Source of the DNA: Haliea sp.
Lineage (GTDB): Bacteria; Pseudomonadota; Gammaproteobacteria; Pseudomonadales; Halieaceae
Direction: 5' to 3'
NCBI GenBank assembly: GCA_024642245.1
Contig: JAHEBM010000034.1
Coordinates: forward strand, 1-35,373
Length of the DNA: 35,373 nucleotides
The stretch's first letter is position 1. Each line of letters opens with the position of its first letter. Shown one piece after another: positions 1 through 11,856 of this stretch. The notes under the pieces are model-generated. The model worked only from the letters and a program-made list of their open reading frames with translations, was not told where the DNA came from and did not search any database. Made by a program: the position numbers and the translations under genes.

Positions 1-1
1 G

Positions 2-175
2 GTGGAACGCTTCCTGCTGCCCGGCTCCAACGCCATTAATTTCCTGCTGCACGATGTACTGGGCGGGGGCGGCGTGGCCAGCATCCGCAACGATCCACAG
101 GCCAAGGGCTATGCCCAGTTGTTGCTGTCCTGCCCCATCCCGGTTCCGGCCACCATCGCGGAGAAGCTCCCATGA
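2..175 (+). CDS. AtuA-like (DUF1446) protein, C-terminal end only
   Basis: The window opens inside a gene. The frame starting at base 2 is open for 57 codons and ends in TGA at 173-175. The tail reads as FLLPGSNAINFLLHDVLGGG followed by a segment of the type SIRNDPQAKGYAQLLL. This resembles the conserved C-terminus of the acyclic terpene utilization protein AtuA (DUF1446), whose exact biochemical role is not settled. The stop codon overlaps the ATG of the next gene (ATGA, 172-175), so the two are translationally coupled. The downstream carboxylase, hydratase and biotin subunit are the usual company of AtuA, which supports the call. Only the last ~57 residues are visible, so the family call rests on a short segment plus context. 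Confidence 0.65.
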   Translation: MERFLLPGSNAINFLLHDVLGGGGVASIRNDPQAKGYAQLLLSCPIPVPATIAEKLP

Positions 176-1794
176 CCGTTTTCACTTCCAGGATCAACCC
201 GAACTCAGACGCCTTTCGCAAGAATCGCGAGGACATGCTCGCCCATATCGACCACCTGCAACGGCTCAATACCCGCGGGGCGATGATCTCCGAAAAGCGC
301 AAACCCCGCTTCGAGGAGCGCGGCCAACTGACCCCGCGGGAACGCCTGGCCCGCCTGCTGGACCCGGGCATGCCCTTAATGGCCATCGGCAACATCGCCG
401 GCTACCTGCTGGATAACAAGGACCCGGAAAAGTCGATCCCCGGCAGCACGATCATCGCCGGCATCGGCTTTATCAGCGGGGTGCGCTGCGTGGTGGTGGT
501 GGATGACAGCGGCATCCAGGCGGGCTCCCTGACCAATGCCGGCGCCTACCGGATACTGCGGGCGGAAGAGATCGCCCTGCAGCAGAAACTGCCCTTTGTA
601 CACCTGGTGGAGAGTGCGGGTGGCGACCTGCTCAACTACACCGTGGAGGGGTTTTCCCAGGGGGGAGCCCTGTTTGGTAACCTGGCCAGGCTCAGCAAAG
701 CCGGTATACCGGTCATCTCCATCCTGCACGGCTCCTCCACCGCCGGTGGTGCCTACATGCCGGGACTCAGCGACTACGTGATCGCGGTCAAGGGCAACGG
801 TCGCGCCTTCCTCGCGGGGCCGCCCCTGCTCAAGGCCGCCACCGGGGAGATCGCCACCGAGGAGGAACTGGGCGGCGCCGAAATGCATGCCACCGTCTCC
901 GGCCTGGCGGAATACCTGGCGGAAAACGACGGCCAGGCGGTGCAGATGTGCCGCGAACTGCTGCATCGCCTGCAGTGGAACAAGGACTGCGCCACACCCA
1001 ACCGCCGCAGCTACAGGGAGCCGGTCTATGATGCGGACGAACTGGCGGGTGTGATCCCCTGCGACTACCGTAACCCCTACGACATGCGCGAGCTGGTGGC
1101 CCGGGTTGTGGACGGCTCAGACTTCATGGATTTCAAGCCGCGCTACGGCGCCGCTACCGTGTGCATCCAGGCGGACATCTTCGGCCTGCCCTGCGGCATC
1201 ATCGGCAACAACGGCCCCATCGACCCGGAGGGCGCGACCAAGGCCACCCAGTTCCTGCAGCTGTGCGACCAGGCCAATATCCCCATGCTGTTCCTGCAAA
1301 ACACCACCGGTTACATCGTGGGCACAAAGTCGGAGCGCGCCGGCATGATCAAGCACGGCTCGAAAATGATCCAGGCGGTACGCAACCTGGAAGTGCCGCG
1401 CATCACCCTGATGACCGGCGCCAGTTTCGGTGCGGGCAACTACGGTATGTGTGGCCGGCATTTCGAGCCCGACTTCCTGTACACATTCCCCAATGCGCGC
1501 ACCGGCGTCATGGGCGGCGAGCAGGCCGCCAAGACCATGTCCATGGTGGCCCGCGGCAAGGCCGCGGCCATGGGCCAGGCGCCCGACGAAGAGGCACTGG
1601 CAAAACAGGAGTCCTACCTGGCCAATATTTTCGACAGCCAGTCCGGCGCTTTCTACACATCCGGGCACCTGATGGACGATGGCATGATTGACCCGCGCGA
1701 CACCCGCAAGACCCTCGGCTTTCTGCTGGAGACCGTCTGGGAAACCCGCCATCGCGTGGTGCGACCCAGCAGCTTTGGCGTCGCGCGCATGTAG
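172..1794 (+). CDS. atuC: Acyl-CoA carboxylase, carboxyltransferase (beta) subunit, AtuC/LiuB-like
   Basis: 540 residues, the usual length for the carboxyltransferase subunit of methylcrotonyl-, geranyl- or propionyl-CoA carboxylases. It moves CO2 from carboxybiotin to an enoyl- or acyl-CoA. Two crotonase-fold halves are visible. The first has ESAGGDLL and GSSTAGGAYMPGLSDYVI, then FLAGPPLLKAATGEIATEEE with ELGGAEMH, a strong signature of this family. The second has GIIGNNGPIDPEGATKATQF, FLQNTTGYIVG and MTGASFGAGNYGMCGR. The LAGPPLVKAATGE-type motif is characteristic of MCC/GCC-type beta subunits. It is coupled by a 4-base overlap to the AtuA-like gene, and the hydratase and biotin subunit follow. 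By context, geranyl-CoA or a related beta-methyl enoyl-CoA is the likely substrate. Leucine-derived 3-methylcrotonyl-CoA is the alternative, though the AtuA neighbour argues for the terpenoid role. Confidence 0.85.
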   Translation: MTVFTSRINPNSDAFRKNREDMLAHIDHLQRLNTRGAMISEKRKPRFEERGQLTPRERLARLLDPGMPLMAIGNIAGYLLDNKDPEKSIPGSTIIAGIGFISGVRCVVVVDDSGIQAGSLTNAGAYRILRAEEIALQQKLPFVHLVESAGGDLLNYTVEGFSQGGALFGNLARLSKAGIPVISILHGSSTAGGAYMPGLSDYVIAVKGNGRAFLAGPPLLKAATGEIATEEELGGAEMHATVSGLAEYLAENDGQAVQMCRELLHRLQWNKDCATPNRRSYREPVYDADELAGVIPCDYRNPYDMRELVARVVDGSDFMDFKPRYGAATVCIQADIFGLPCGIIGNNGPIDPEGATKATQFLQLCDQANIPMLFLQNTTGYIVGTKSERAGMIKHGSKMIQAVRNLEVPRITLMTGASFGAGNYGMCGRHFEPDFLYTFPNARTGVMGGEQAAKTMSMVARGKAAAMGQAPDEEALAKQESYLANIFDSQSGAFYTSGHLMDDGMIDPRDTRKTLGFLLETVWETRHRVVRPSSFGVARM

Positions 1795-1838
1795 CCGACG
1801 CGAGACCGCGATAGCAGGAAATTTCTGGAGACACATCA

Positions 1839-2648
1839 ATGGCAACACTACCCGACACCACAGCGCTGGTCCTGGAACCGCGGGGCAGCGTACTTACCGT
1901 CTGGCTGAACCGGCCCGAGGCCAGGAATGCCCTGTCTGCCGAGATGGTGGACGAACTCAGCGCGGTGCTGGATGCCACCCGCGACGACCGCAGCCTGCGC
2001 ACCATCATCCTGCGTGGCAAGGGCGGCCTGTTTTGCGCCGGCGGCGACATCAAGGGATTCAAATCCGGCCTGCAGGGCGGCGAGCCGACCGAGGAAGATG
2101 TGGCCCGGGGCAACCGCAGCTTCGGCGACCTGATGATCAAACTGAACGAGCAGCCCCAGGCTGTGATTGTGCTGGTGGAGGGCGCCGCCATCGGCGGCGG
2201 CCTGGGACTGGCCTGCGTGGGGGACGTCACGATCGTCACACGGGATGCGCGCTTCCGTCTCAGTGAAACCAGCCTGGGCATCCCCCCCGCCCAGATCGCG
2301 CCTTTTGTGACAGAGCGGGTCGGCCTGACCCAGGCCCGGCGCCTGATGCTCACCGGTGCCCGCTTCGAGGGTGAAGAGGCGGTGCAGTACGGCATAGGGC
2401 ATATCCTGGCGGAGGATGCCGCCGATATGGAAGCCAAGTGTGCCCAGGTGCTGGAGCAGATTGCCCTGTGCGCGCCCGGCGCCAACGCGGTCACCAAGGG
2501 CATCGTATTTGAAACCACCCGTCGGCCAAGGCCCGAGGCACTGGATTTTGCCGCCCGCGGCTTCGCCTCCTGCATGCTGGGCGACGAGGGGCGCGAGGGT
2601 GTGGCCGCCTTCGTGGAGAAGCGCAAACCCAAGTGGGCCACTGAATAA
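1839..2648 (+). CDS. atuE: Enoyl-CoA hydratase/isomerase, AtuE-like (isohexenylglutaconyl-CoA hydratase type)
   Basis: 269-residue crotonase-fold protein. It should add water to the carboxylated enoyl-CoA made by the carboxylase, before lyase cleavage. The N-terminus has NRPEARNALS and the oxyanion-hole segment FCAGGDIKGF. The second oxyanion segment is GAAIGGGLGLACVGD, followed by FRLSETSLGIPPAQIAPFV. Classical enoyl-CoA hydratases have Glu right after GGGx (rat Glu144); here it is Gly. The second catalytic Glu (rat Glu164) is kept in SETSLGI. From family knowledge, Gly at this place together with PAQIAPFV is typical of the AtuE/LiuC-like hydratases found beside terpenoid or leucine carboxylases. 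A GGAG ribosome-binding site lies ~10 bases before the ATG. It sits between the two carboxylase subunits in one operon. A general enoyl-CoA hydratase is the less likely alternative. Confidence 0.8.
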   Translation: MATLPDTTALVLEPRGSVLTVWLNRPEARNALSAEMVDELSAVLDATRDDRSLRTIILRGKGGLFCAGGDIKGFKSGLQGGEPTEEDVARGNRSFGDLMIKLNEQPQAVIVLVEGAAIGGGLGLACVGDVTIVTRDARFRLSETSLGIPPAQIAPFVTERVGLTQARRLMLTGARFEGEEAVQYGIGHILAEDAADMEAKCAQVLEQIALCAPGANAVTKGIVFETTRRPRPEALDFAARGFASCMLGDEGREGVAAFVEKRKPKWATE

Positions 2649-2674
2649 TTCCCGGAGACTGTGGAGAACGATCG

Positions 2675-6755
<4,081 letters not shown>

Positions 6756-6851
6756 GTCCGGGTTGATCGCCGAAACACCGTCGCCAGCCACCCTTGGAGC
6801 GTTGCGGGTAGGGTATCATTCGGGCAACCCGCTCCCAGGAAACAGCACGCC

Positions 6852-7541
6852 ATGTCGAACGATACCCTTTATGAGATCGATTTCAATCCATTCGCCTCGC
6901 AGGAGGTCAGCCCGGCACACTCCCGCGAGTGGGAGGCCAGGCGCAGGGTGGCCCAGTCCATCCGGGAACTGACCGAGGCACTGGTGACCTGTACATCGGC
7001 CCCCGAGACACTGCTGCAAATCGCCACCGAGCTGGACAAGCACACCGGGGTCCTGGTATCCACCGCGCAGCTGCATGGCGTGCTAGCGTTTGCCATGGAT
7101 GGCAGCCACGGCAGCTACAGTGAGGTCGGCCATGAACTGGGTGGTGTGGCCGGGCGCAGCAATCCGCTGGCACCGGATTTCAATATGTGGATAGAGGGCG
7201 ACCGGGCTTTCGGAAAGGTACGCTGTGGCCAGGCCTATGAAGGCCCCCCGGGCTGCGTACACGGGGGCTATGTGGCGGCGATCTTCGACCAGTTCCTTGG
7301 CATGGCGCAACTTGCCACAAAAAAACCGGGAATGACCGGTACGCTCAGCGTGCGCTACCACCGGCCAACGCCCCTGCACCGGGAGCTGACCTTGTCGGCT
7401 CGGGTTGAATCGCTGGGCGGCAGGAAAAACCGTGTCCGGGGCGACATTTGCGTCAACGGCACGGTGACCGCCACTGCGGAGGCGCTGTTTATACGGCCGC
7501 TGGCGCCGCCCGCACCCACGGGCACTGATTCAACGATGTGA
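6852..7541 (+). CDS. PaaI-family hotdog thioesterase
   Basis: 229 residues. The hotdog domain is in the C-terminal half: GPPGCVHGGYVAAIFDQF at residues 131-148 is the hallmark HGG helix, with Asp146 at the usual catalytic position. TGTLSVRYHRPTPL follows, the strand typical of PaaI/acyl-CoA thioesterases. It should hydrolyse acyl- or aryl-CoA thioesters in the cytoplasm. The first ~100 residues have no domain I recognise and are longer than in minimal PaaI proteins. A ribosome-binding site (AGGAA) sits ~9 bases before the ATG. It is 96 bases after fadH on the same strand, so it may be co-transcribed and relieve CoA trapping when the pathway stalls. The substrate cannot be read from sequence. 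Confidence 0.8.
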   Translation: MSNDTLYEIDFNPFASQEVSPAHSREWEARRRVAQSIRELTEALVTCTSAPETLLQIATELDKHTGVLVSTAQLHGVLAFAMDGSHGSYSEVGHELGGVAGRSNPLAPDFNMWIEGDRAFGKVRCGQAYEGPPGCVHGGYVAAIFDQFLGMAQLATKKPGMTGTLSVRYHRPTPLHRELTLSARVESLGGRKNRVRGDICVNGTVTATAEALFIRPLAPPAPTGTDSTM

Positions 7542-7617
7542 CCGGGTTTCCGTCTTTTGGGGTACAGTGGCGCAAACCGCGCGATGCTGACGCCCCGATG
7601 GGAGGTATAGACGCCCC

Positions 7618-9603
7618 ATGTTCACCAGACTACTGAAAGTTCTCGCCAGCCTTGTTGTCGCGGTCGCGATCGGCGGCGCCCTCTTTGCCTACTTCTGGTT
7701 CCAGCAACAGCGGGAGCCCTTCACGGACACCGCACTGGAGCGCGATCTTGCACTGCAGGACGAAACTGCCGTCGCCATTCCGCGGCAGGAACGGGTACGC
7801 ATTTCCGATAACGCGCCCCAGCCAAACCCCCGGCGCAACCTCTATTTTGGCGAAATGCACCTGCACACGGAACAGTCCTTTGACAGCGTGCTGTTTGGCA
7901 ACCGCCTGACCATCGACGATGCCTATCGCTTCGCCCGGGGCGACAAGATCGTCAGCCAGGGCCTGGAACTGATGCAGCTGTCGCGCCCCCTGGATTTTGT
8001 CGCCATTACCGATCACGCGGAGGGCTTCGGTTCACGCCGTCACTGCGGCGAGCGCGGCCTGCCCCTCAAGTTGCAGTTCAGCTGCTGGATAACGCGCACA
8101 CCCAACATGGCCACGTTCAAATTCCTCCGGGGCGCGGGGGAAGGCGGTGGTAAAGTCCTCGAGCGGGCCAACAGCCCCTATTGCCAGACCGTGGGTGTCG
8201 AGCAGTGCCTGGCCGACGCCAGGGCAGACTGGGCCGACTATATGGCCCTGGCGGACAGCCATAACGAACCGGGCGTCTTTACGGCTATCAAGGCCTACGA
8301 GTATTCCCCGCCACTGCCCGATTACGGCAAGTATCACCGCAACGTCTACTTCCGCGGCGACCGGCTCCCCGACTTCGCCGTGTCGGCACTGGATGCGCCT
8401 TCGGAGCTGGATCTGTGGCAAGCCCTGGAAGAGAGCTGTAAGGGCGAGCGCTGCGATTTCTTCACCATTCCCCACAATACCAACCGCGCCTGGGGCTTAC
8501 CCTATGGACCGGTTACCCGCTACGGCTACGCCTACCAGCCCCGGGACTGGGCAAAGCGCGCCAAATACGAACCGCTCACCGAGATCTACCAGATCAAGGG
8601 CGCCAGCGAGTGCGCGCTAGGCGCCAACGCCACCGACGAGGAGTGCGGATTCGAGCAGGTATTTCCCCCCTGCAGGCCAGGGCAGGAAACCGCCTGCGCC
8701 TTTGTCACCGGTTTTGCCCGGGAGGGCCTCAAGAGAGGTCTGCAGCTGGAACGGGAGGTGGGTGTAAACCCATTCAGAATTGGCTTCATCTCCGCAACCG
8801 ACTCCCATAACAGTAATCCCGGTGATACCGAGGAATGGGACTACCGTGGCATGGCTGCGGCGATCAGCGGCCCCGCCATCCGGCGCCAGCAGCACCTGGC
8901 GCCGGGCATGGGTATTCACCGCTCCCAGCTCGCCGCCTACAGTCCCGGGGGACTGGCTGCCGTCTGGGCGACCCAGAACACCCGGGACGCCCTGTTCAGC
9001 GCCATGCAGGCCAGGGAAACCTACGGCACCAGCGGTACCCGGATCCAGTTGCGTTTCTTCGGCGGCTGGGGTCTGGCGGATGACATCCTGGCAAGCCCCG
9101 ATCCTGTCTCCGCGGCCTATGCCGGCGCCGTTCCGATGGGCAGCGAACTGGGCGGGAAAAATGCTGCCGATGCACCGACCTTCATGGTATGGGCCCTGGC
9201 CGACCCTCTGAGTGCGCCCCTGCAACGGATACAGATGGTCAAGGGTTGGCTGGACAGTGGCGGTGACAGTCATGAAACAGTGGTTGATATCGCCTGCTCT
9301 GACGGCCTGGAGCCCGACACGCAGAGCGGCCGTTGCCCGGACAACGATGCGGCTGTCGATATGTCCAACTGCGAGGTCATACCGGGCAGGGGCGCCGAGG
9401 AGTTGAAGGTTCTCTGGCGCGATCCCCAATTCGATTCAGCCCAGGCGGCATTTTACTATGTGCGCGTGCTGCAAAACCCTACCTGCCGCTGGAGTACCTA
9501 TGACGCGCTGCGCCTGGGCATCGAGCCCACCACGCATGCGCCGGCAACCATCCGCGAACGCGCCTGGAGCTCGCCCATCTGGTACAAGCCGGACCAGGTA
9601 TAG
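7618..9603 (+). CDS. Membrane-anchored DUF3604 protein with PHP-like metal motifs
   Basis: 661 residues. A hydrophobic segment at about residues 7-28 is an N-terminal anchor or uncleaved signal, so the rest is probably periplasmic. The body matches DUF3604 as I know it: NLYFGEMHLHTEQSFDS (H81, H83) and DFVAITDHAEGFGSR near residue 130 are PHP-phosphoesterase-like metal ligands. Later segments include FTAIKAYEYS, FTIPHNTN, FRIGFISATDSHNSNPGD and a Cys-rich middle that could form disulfides. The biochemical function of DUF3604 is unknown. The metal motifs suggest a hydrolase, which is inference. It lies 76 bases after the thioesterase on the same strand, with a GGGAGG 12 bases before the ATG. 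It converges with the minus-strand LuxR gene. Confidence 0.8.
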   Translation: MFTRLLKVLASLVVAVAIGGALFAYFWFQQQREPFTDTALERDLALQDETAVAIPRQERVRISDNAPQPNPRRNLYFGEMHLHTEQSFDSVLFGNRLTIDDAYRFARGDKIVSQGLELMQLSRPLDFVAITDHAEGFGSRRHCGERGLPLKLQFSCWITRTPNMATFKFLRGAGEGGGKVLERANSPYCQTVGVEQCLADARADWADYMALADSHNEPGVFTAIKAYEYSPPLPDYGKYHRNVYFRGDRLPDFAVSALDAPSELDLWQALEESCKGERCDFFTIPHNTNRAWGLPYGPVTRYGYAYQPRDWAKRAKYEPLTEIYQIKGASECALGANATDEECGFEQVFPPCRPGQETACAFVTGFAREGLKRGLQLEREVGVNPFRIGFISATDSHNSNPGDTEEWDYRGMAAAISGPAIRRQQHLAPGMGIHRSQLAAYSPGGLAAVWATQNTRDALFSAMQARETYGTSGTRIQLRFFGGWGLADDILASPDPVSAAYAGAVPMGSELGGKNAADAPTFMVWALADPLSAPLQRIQMVKGWLDSGGDSHETVVDIACSDGLEPDTQSGRCPDNDAAVDMSNCEVIPGRGAEELKVLWRDPQFDSAQAAFYYVRVLQNPTCRWSTYDALRLGIEPTTHAPATIRERAWSSPIWYKPDQV

Positions 9604-9895
9604 CCGGCAGCCAAACGGGATTGCGGCCAGCATACCGCCGATCGATAGCAGCGAGTTGCTTTCCCCGGCAGCAAAAAAAAGGAGCCTTCCTGGCTCCGTA
9701 AATCACATCCCTATTCTCTTTCCAGGCGCCTATCGGGTCCAATTAATGAACATCGGGCCCGATTGGCTGCTGGATATCCGTGACCGCAATAACAACTCGC
9801 CCGCCTCCCCCGCGGGGCCAAAAAACCGGACTATTTGTGCGGCAATACGAGATAGAGGTTAAGCGATGGAACAACACGAAGCACTAGGAAAAAAC
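9604..9895. other. Convergent intergenic region, no gene seen
   Basis: About 290 bases between the DUF3604 stop and the stop of the minus-strand LuxR-type gene. It contains a clear intrinsic terminator for minus-strand transcripts (9673-9697) and the perfect 12-base palindrome ATCGGGCCCGAT at 9752-9763, with a partial copy (ATCGGGTCC) at 9732-9740. A short inverted repeat, ACTAGG-A6-CCTAGT, at 9883-9900 overlaps the LuxR stop codon. A 41-codon + frame from 9866 runs antisense into the LuxR gene and is not convincing. Confidence 0.6.
9673..9697 (-). terminator. Rho-independent terminator for the minus-strand LuxR/hydrolase/PLD group
   Basis: Read on the minus strand this is GGAGCC-AGGAA-GGCTCC followed directly by eight T. 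It has a perfect 6-bp GC-rich stem, a 5-base loop and a run of T, a textbook intrinsic terminator. It lies ~200 bases past the stop of the LuxR-type gene and just past the end of the converging DUF3604 gene. On the + strand there is no T run after the stem, so it acts mainly on minus-strand transcripts. Confidence 0.8.
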
Positions 9896-10597
9896 CTAGT
9901 CCGGGATTCTTTGATACAATTCCAATTCGGTCAGCGCCGGGTTTTCCGGGTCGATGGGGACTGTGGCCAGGTGGATCAGGCCCGTGGTTGATACGCTTAT
10001 CATCAACTCCTCGGTTGTATCGACGTCCAGCGCATTTTTCAGCCTGGCGATCCGGTAATCAACCGTTTTGCGGGAAATGTCCAATCTACGGGCAATCCGC
10101 TTGTGGCTGTAACCCTTCAGCAGCAGGTTCAACACCACGAACTCTGCAAACGAAATCGACCCGCCATTATCCAGCTCCAGGCGCTGGTCAACCAGGTTGA
10201 TGCGGGCAAGCCAATCGGCACGGGGGTCGAGATGGGTCACGACAAACAGCACTTCCAGCACACGACTGCCACCGGCGTGACTCTTGCTACGCGCCAGCTT
10301 CTGCCACTTTCCTCCAAATTTTACCCACTCCGTGAATATGCGCGGCTTCCCGGTAGTAACTACCGTAAGGTTGGCCTCAATTTGAAATTCCTCGGACAAG
10401 GAACTGGGGTAACCTATGCTGTCCGTCAGGCTGATCGCCCTCCGTGTCGCCGGAGTCGCATCGATGACCGTTGCGGAATCGATGTCATAAACCCACATCA
10501 GGGGCTCCTCGACAAGAACCTGCGAGAGAAACGGGATATATTCCTGGTCCATAAGCTCGACTCGCTGAAATGGAGCAACGGCTTGATAATGCCACAC
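9896..10597 (-). CDS. LuxR-type (GerE) helix-turn-helix transcriptional regulator with PAS-like N-terminus
   Basis: Up to 233 residues. The C-terminal ~60 residues before the tail are a LuxR/GerE DNA-binding domain: SISFAEFVVLNLLLKGYSHK, then IARRLDISRKTVDYRIARLK as the recognition helix-turn-helix. The N-terminal ~130 residues (PFLSQVLVEEPLMWVYDIDS, with IDATPATRRAISLTDSIGYP) look like a PAS-type ligand or signal domain. There is no receiver domain, so it is not a two-component response regulator. The longest frame begins with GTG at 10597; an ATG at 10552 giving 218 residues is an equally likely start, and neither has a strong ribosome-binding site. It is last in a same-strand series after the PLD lipoprotein and alpha/beta hydrolase genes, and could regulate them. 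Targets and signal are unknown. Confidence 0.8.
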   Translation of the reverse strand: MWHYQAVAPFQRVELMDQEYIPFLSQVLVEEPLMWVYDIDSATVIDATPATRRAISLTDSIGYPSSLSEEFQIEANLTVVTTGKPRIFTEWVKFGGKWQKLARSKSHAGGSRVLEVLFVVTHLDPRADWLARINLVDQRLELDNGGSISFAEFVVLNLLLKGYSHKRIARRLDISRKTVDYRIARLKNALDVDTTEELMISVSTTGLIHLATVPIDPENPALTELELYQRIPD

Positions 10598-10727
10598 TCG
10601 CAGTTTCTGTCACCTTGCAAATAACAGCAACGGACCCCGGTCCTGTACATCGCGAATTACTCGCCGGTGATATCCAGCTCATGACGAGCGAGCTGGCGCA
10701 GCCGACCCGTAAGGCCACCTTTGTCCG

Positions 10728-11759
10728 CTAAGCCTCCCGGCAGAATCTCGCGATATTGGCGGCTGTATCGCGGCTGATGTCCGGGCAGGCGCTGGCAAAA
10801 ATTTCTATGCCATGCGAGGTTCCCATAATCTGCACACAGCGTGCACTTACACCGGCACGCAGTAAAGTACGGTAGAACTCCACCCCTTCATCCCGCAGCG
10901 GATCGCACTCGTTCACGCTGATAACAGTGGGCACCATACCGCGCAGGTCATCTTCGGTCGCGAAGCTGGGCCATGCCAGGGGGTTACCTTTCTCTAATTC
11001 TTCGATACCGTAGGCCATGGCACCGCGGTTGTTGTGCAAATCCAGCAGGATGCCGTTATTTTCAAGCGACGAGGGAAAGCGCTGTTGGGGCCAGGCACCG
11101 GCTATGTAGGGACACAGGGCATACAGGCCGCGGATGAGACCCAGGTCGCCGTCCTGCTTGAGTTTCAGCCCGGTCGCAAGAGTGAGGTTGCCACCACCGC
11201 TTTCCCCGGCTACAACGATGTGGGCCGGGTCGATACCGAGTTGACCCGCCCGCCCGGCCAGCCACTTCAGGCCAGCCACGCAGTCGTTCAGACCCGCCGG
11301 GAACGGCGCCACTTCAGGGGCCGACGACGGTGTCAGGCAATTACGGAAATCCACCATCGCCACGGCAACGCCCCGGGCCGCGATAATCTTGCCCCAGGCC
11401 CGGTACATACCCAGGAAACAGCTCATGGACTGCATACCACCACCGTGTATGTAATACACGCAGGGCAGGTCTTGTTCCGACGCTGGTCGGATAAACTGAA
11501 GCTTGACCGTGTTGCCGTCAGGCTTCGATACGAATTCATGGGTGCTGATATCCAGTCCGGCGGAAGGTGCCACCCGTTCATTGTCGATAAACTCGAACAT
11601 CGCCTCCATCTGCTGGCGCCGCGCCGTTGCGTCGGAACTATTGGCCTCGGCCAGGGCCTGCTCGCGCGAGGCGACATCGCCAAGCTCTACCGGGGGCATC
11701 ATGCCGAGAACGGCCTTGATGCGCGGGTCTATACGGGGATCATCGCTAATCTTGTTCAT
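10728..11759 (-). CDS. Alpha/beta hydrolase, hormone-sensitive-lipase (fold-3) family
   Basis: 343 residues, cytoplasmic (no signal peptide). The HSL-family oxyanion motif HGGG is at residues 105-108, the nucleophile elbow GESGGG gives Ser187, and the likely acid and base are Asp286 (NECDPLRDEG) and His316 (GTSHGIE). This complete triad predicts a carboxylesterase or lipase for short acyl or bulky-alcohol esters. The ~75-residue N-terminal cap is typical of the family. The ATG at 11759 has AGGAAG upstream. It lies between the PLD lipoprotein gene (97-base gap) and the LuxR regulator (130-base gap), all on the minus strand. The natural substrate is not visible. With terpenoid genes nearby, an ester of a terpene alcohol is a guess only. 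Confidence 0.85.
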   Translation of the reverse strand: MNKISDDPRIDPRIKAVLGMMPPVELGDVASREQALAEANSSDATARRQQMEAMFEFIDNERVAPSAGLDISTHEFVSKPDGNTVKLQFIRPASEQDLPCVYYIHGGGMQSMSCFLGMYRAWGKIIAARGVAVAMVDFRNCLTPSSAPEVAPFPAGLNDCVAGLKWLAGRAGQLGIDPAHIVVAGESGGGNLTLATGLKLKQDGDLGLIRGLYALCPYIAGAWPQQRFPSSLENNGILLDLHNNRGAMAYGIEELEKGNPLAWPSFATEDDLRGMVPTVISVNECDPLRDEGVEFYRTLLRAGVSARCVQIMGTSHGIEIFASACPDISRDTAANIARFCREA

Positions 11760-11856
11760 CAGGTCTTCCTGTCTTCAAATGCCACACATGCTAAAATGGC
11801 GGGGATCGCAGAGCCATGAATTTCGCCGCGCATACGCAAAAAATTTACGCGAATCC

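Noticed and set aside
9866..9991. 41-codon + frame with a GAGG ribosome-binding site running into the LuxR gene
   Set aside because: It is mostly antisense to a well-supported regulator gene, and the peptide resembles nothing.
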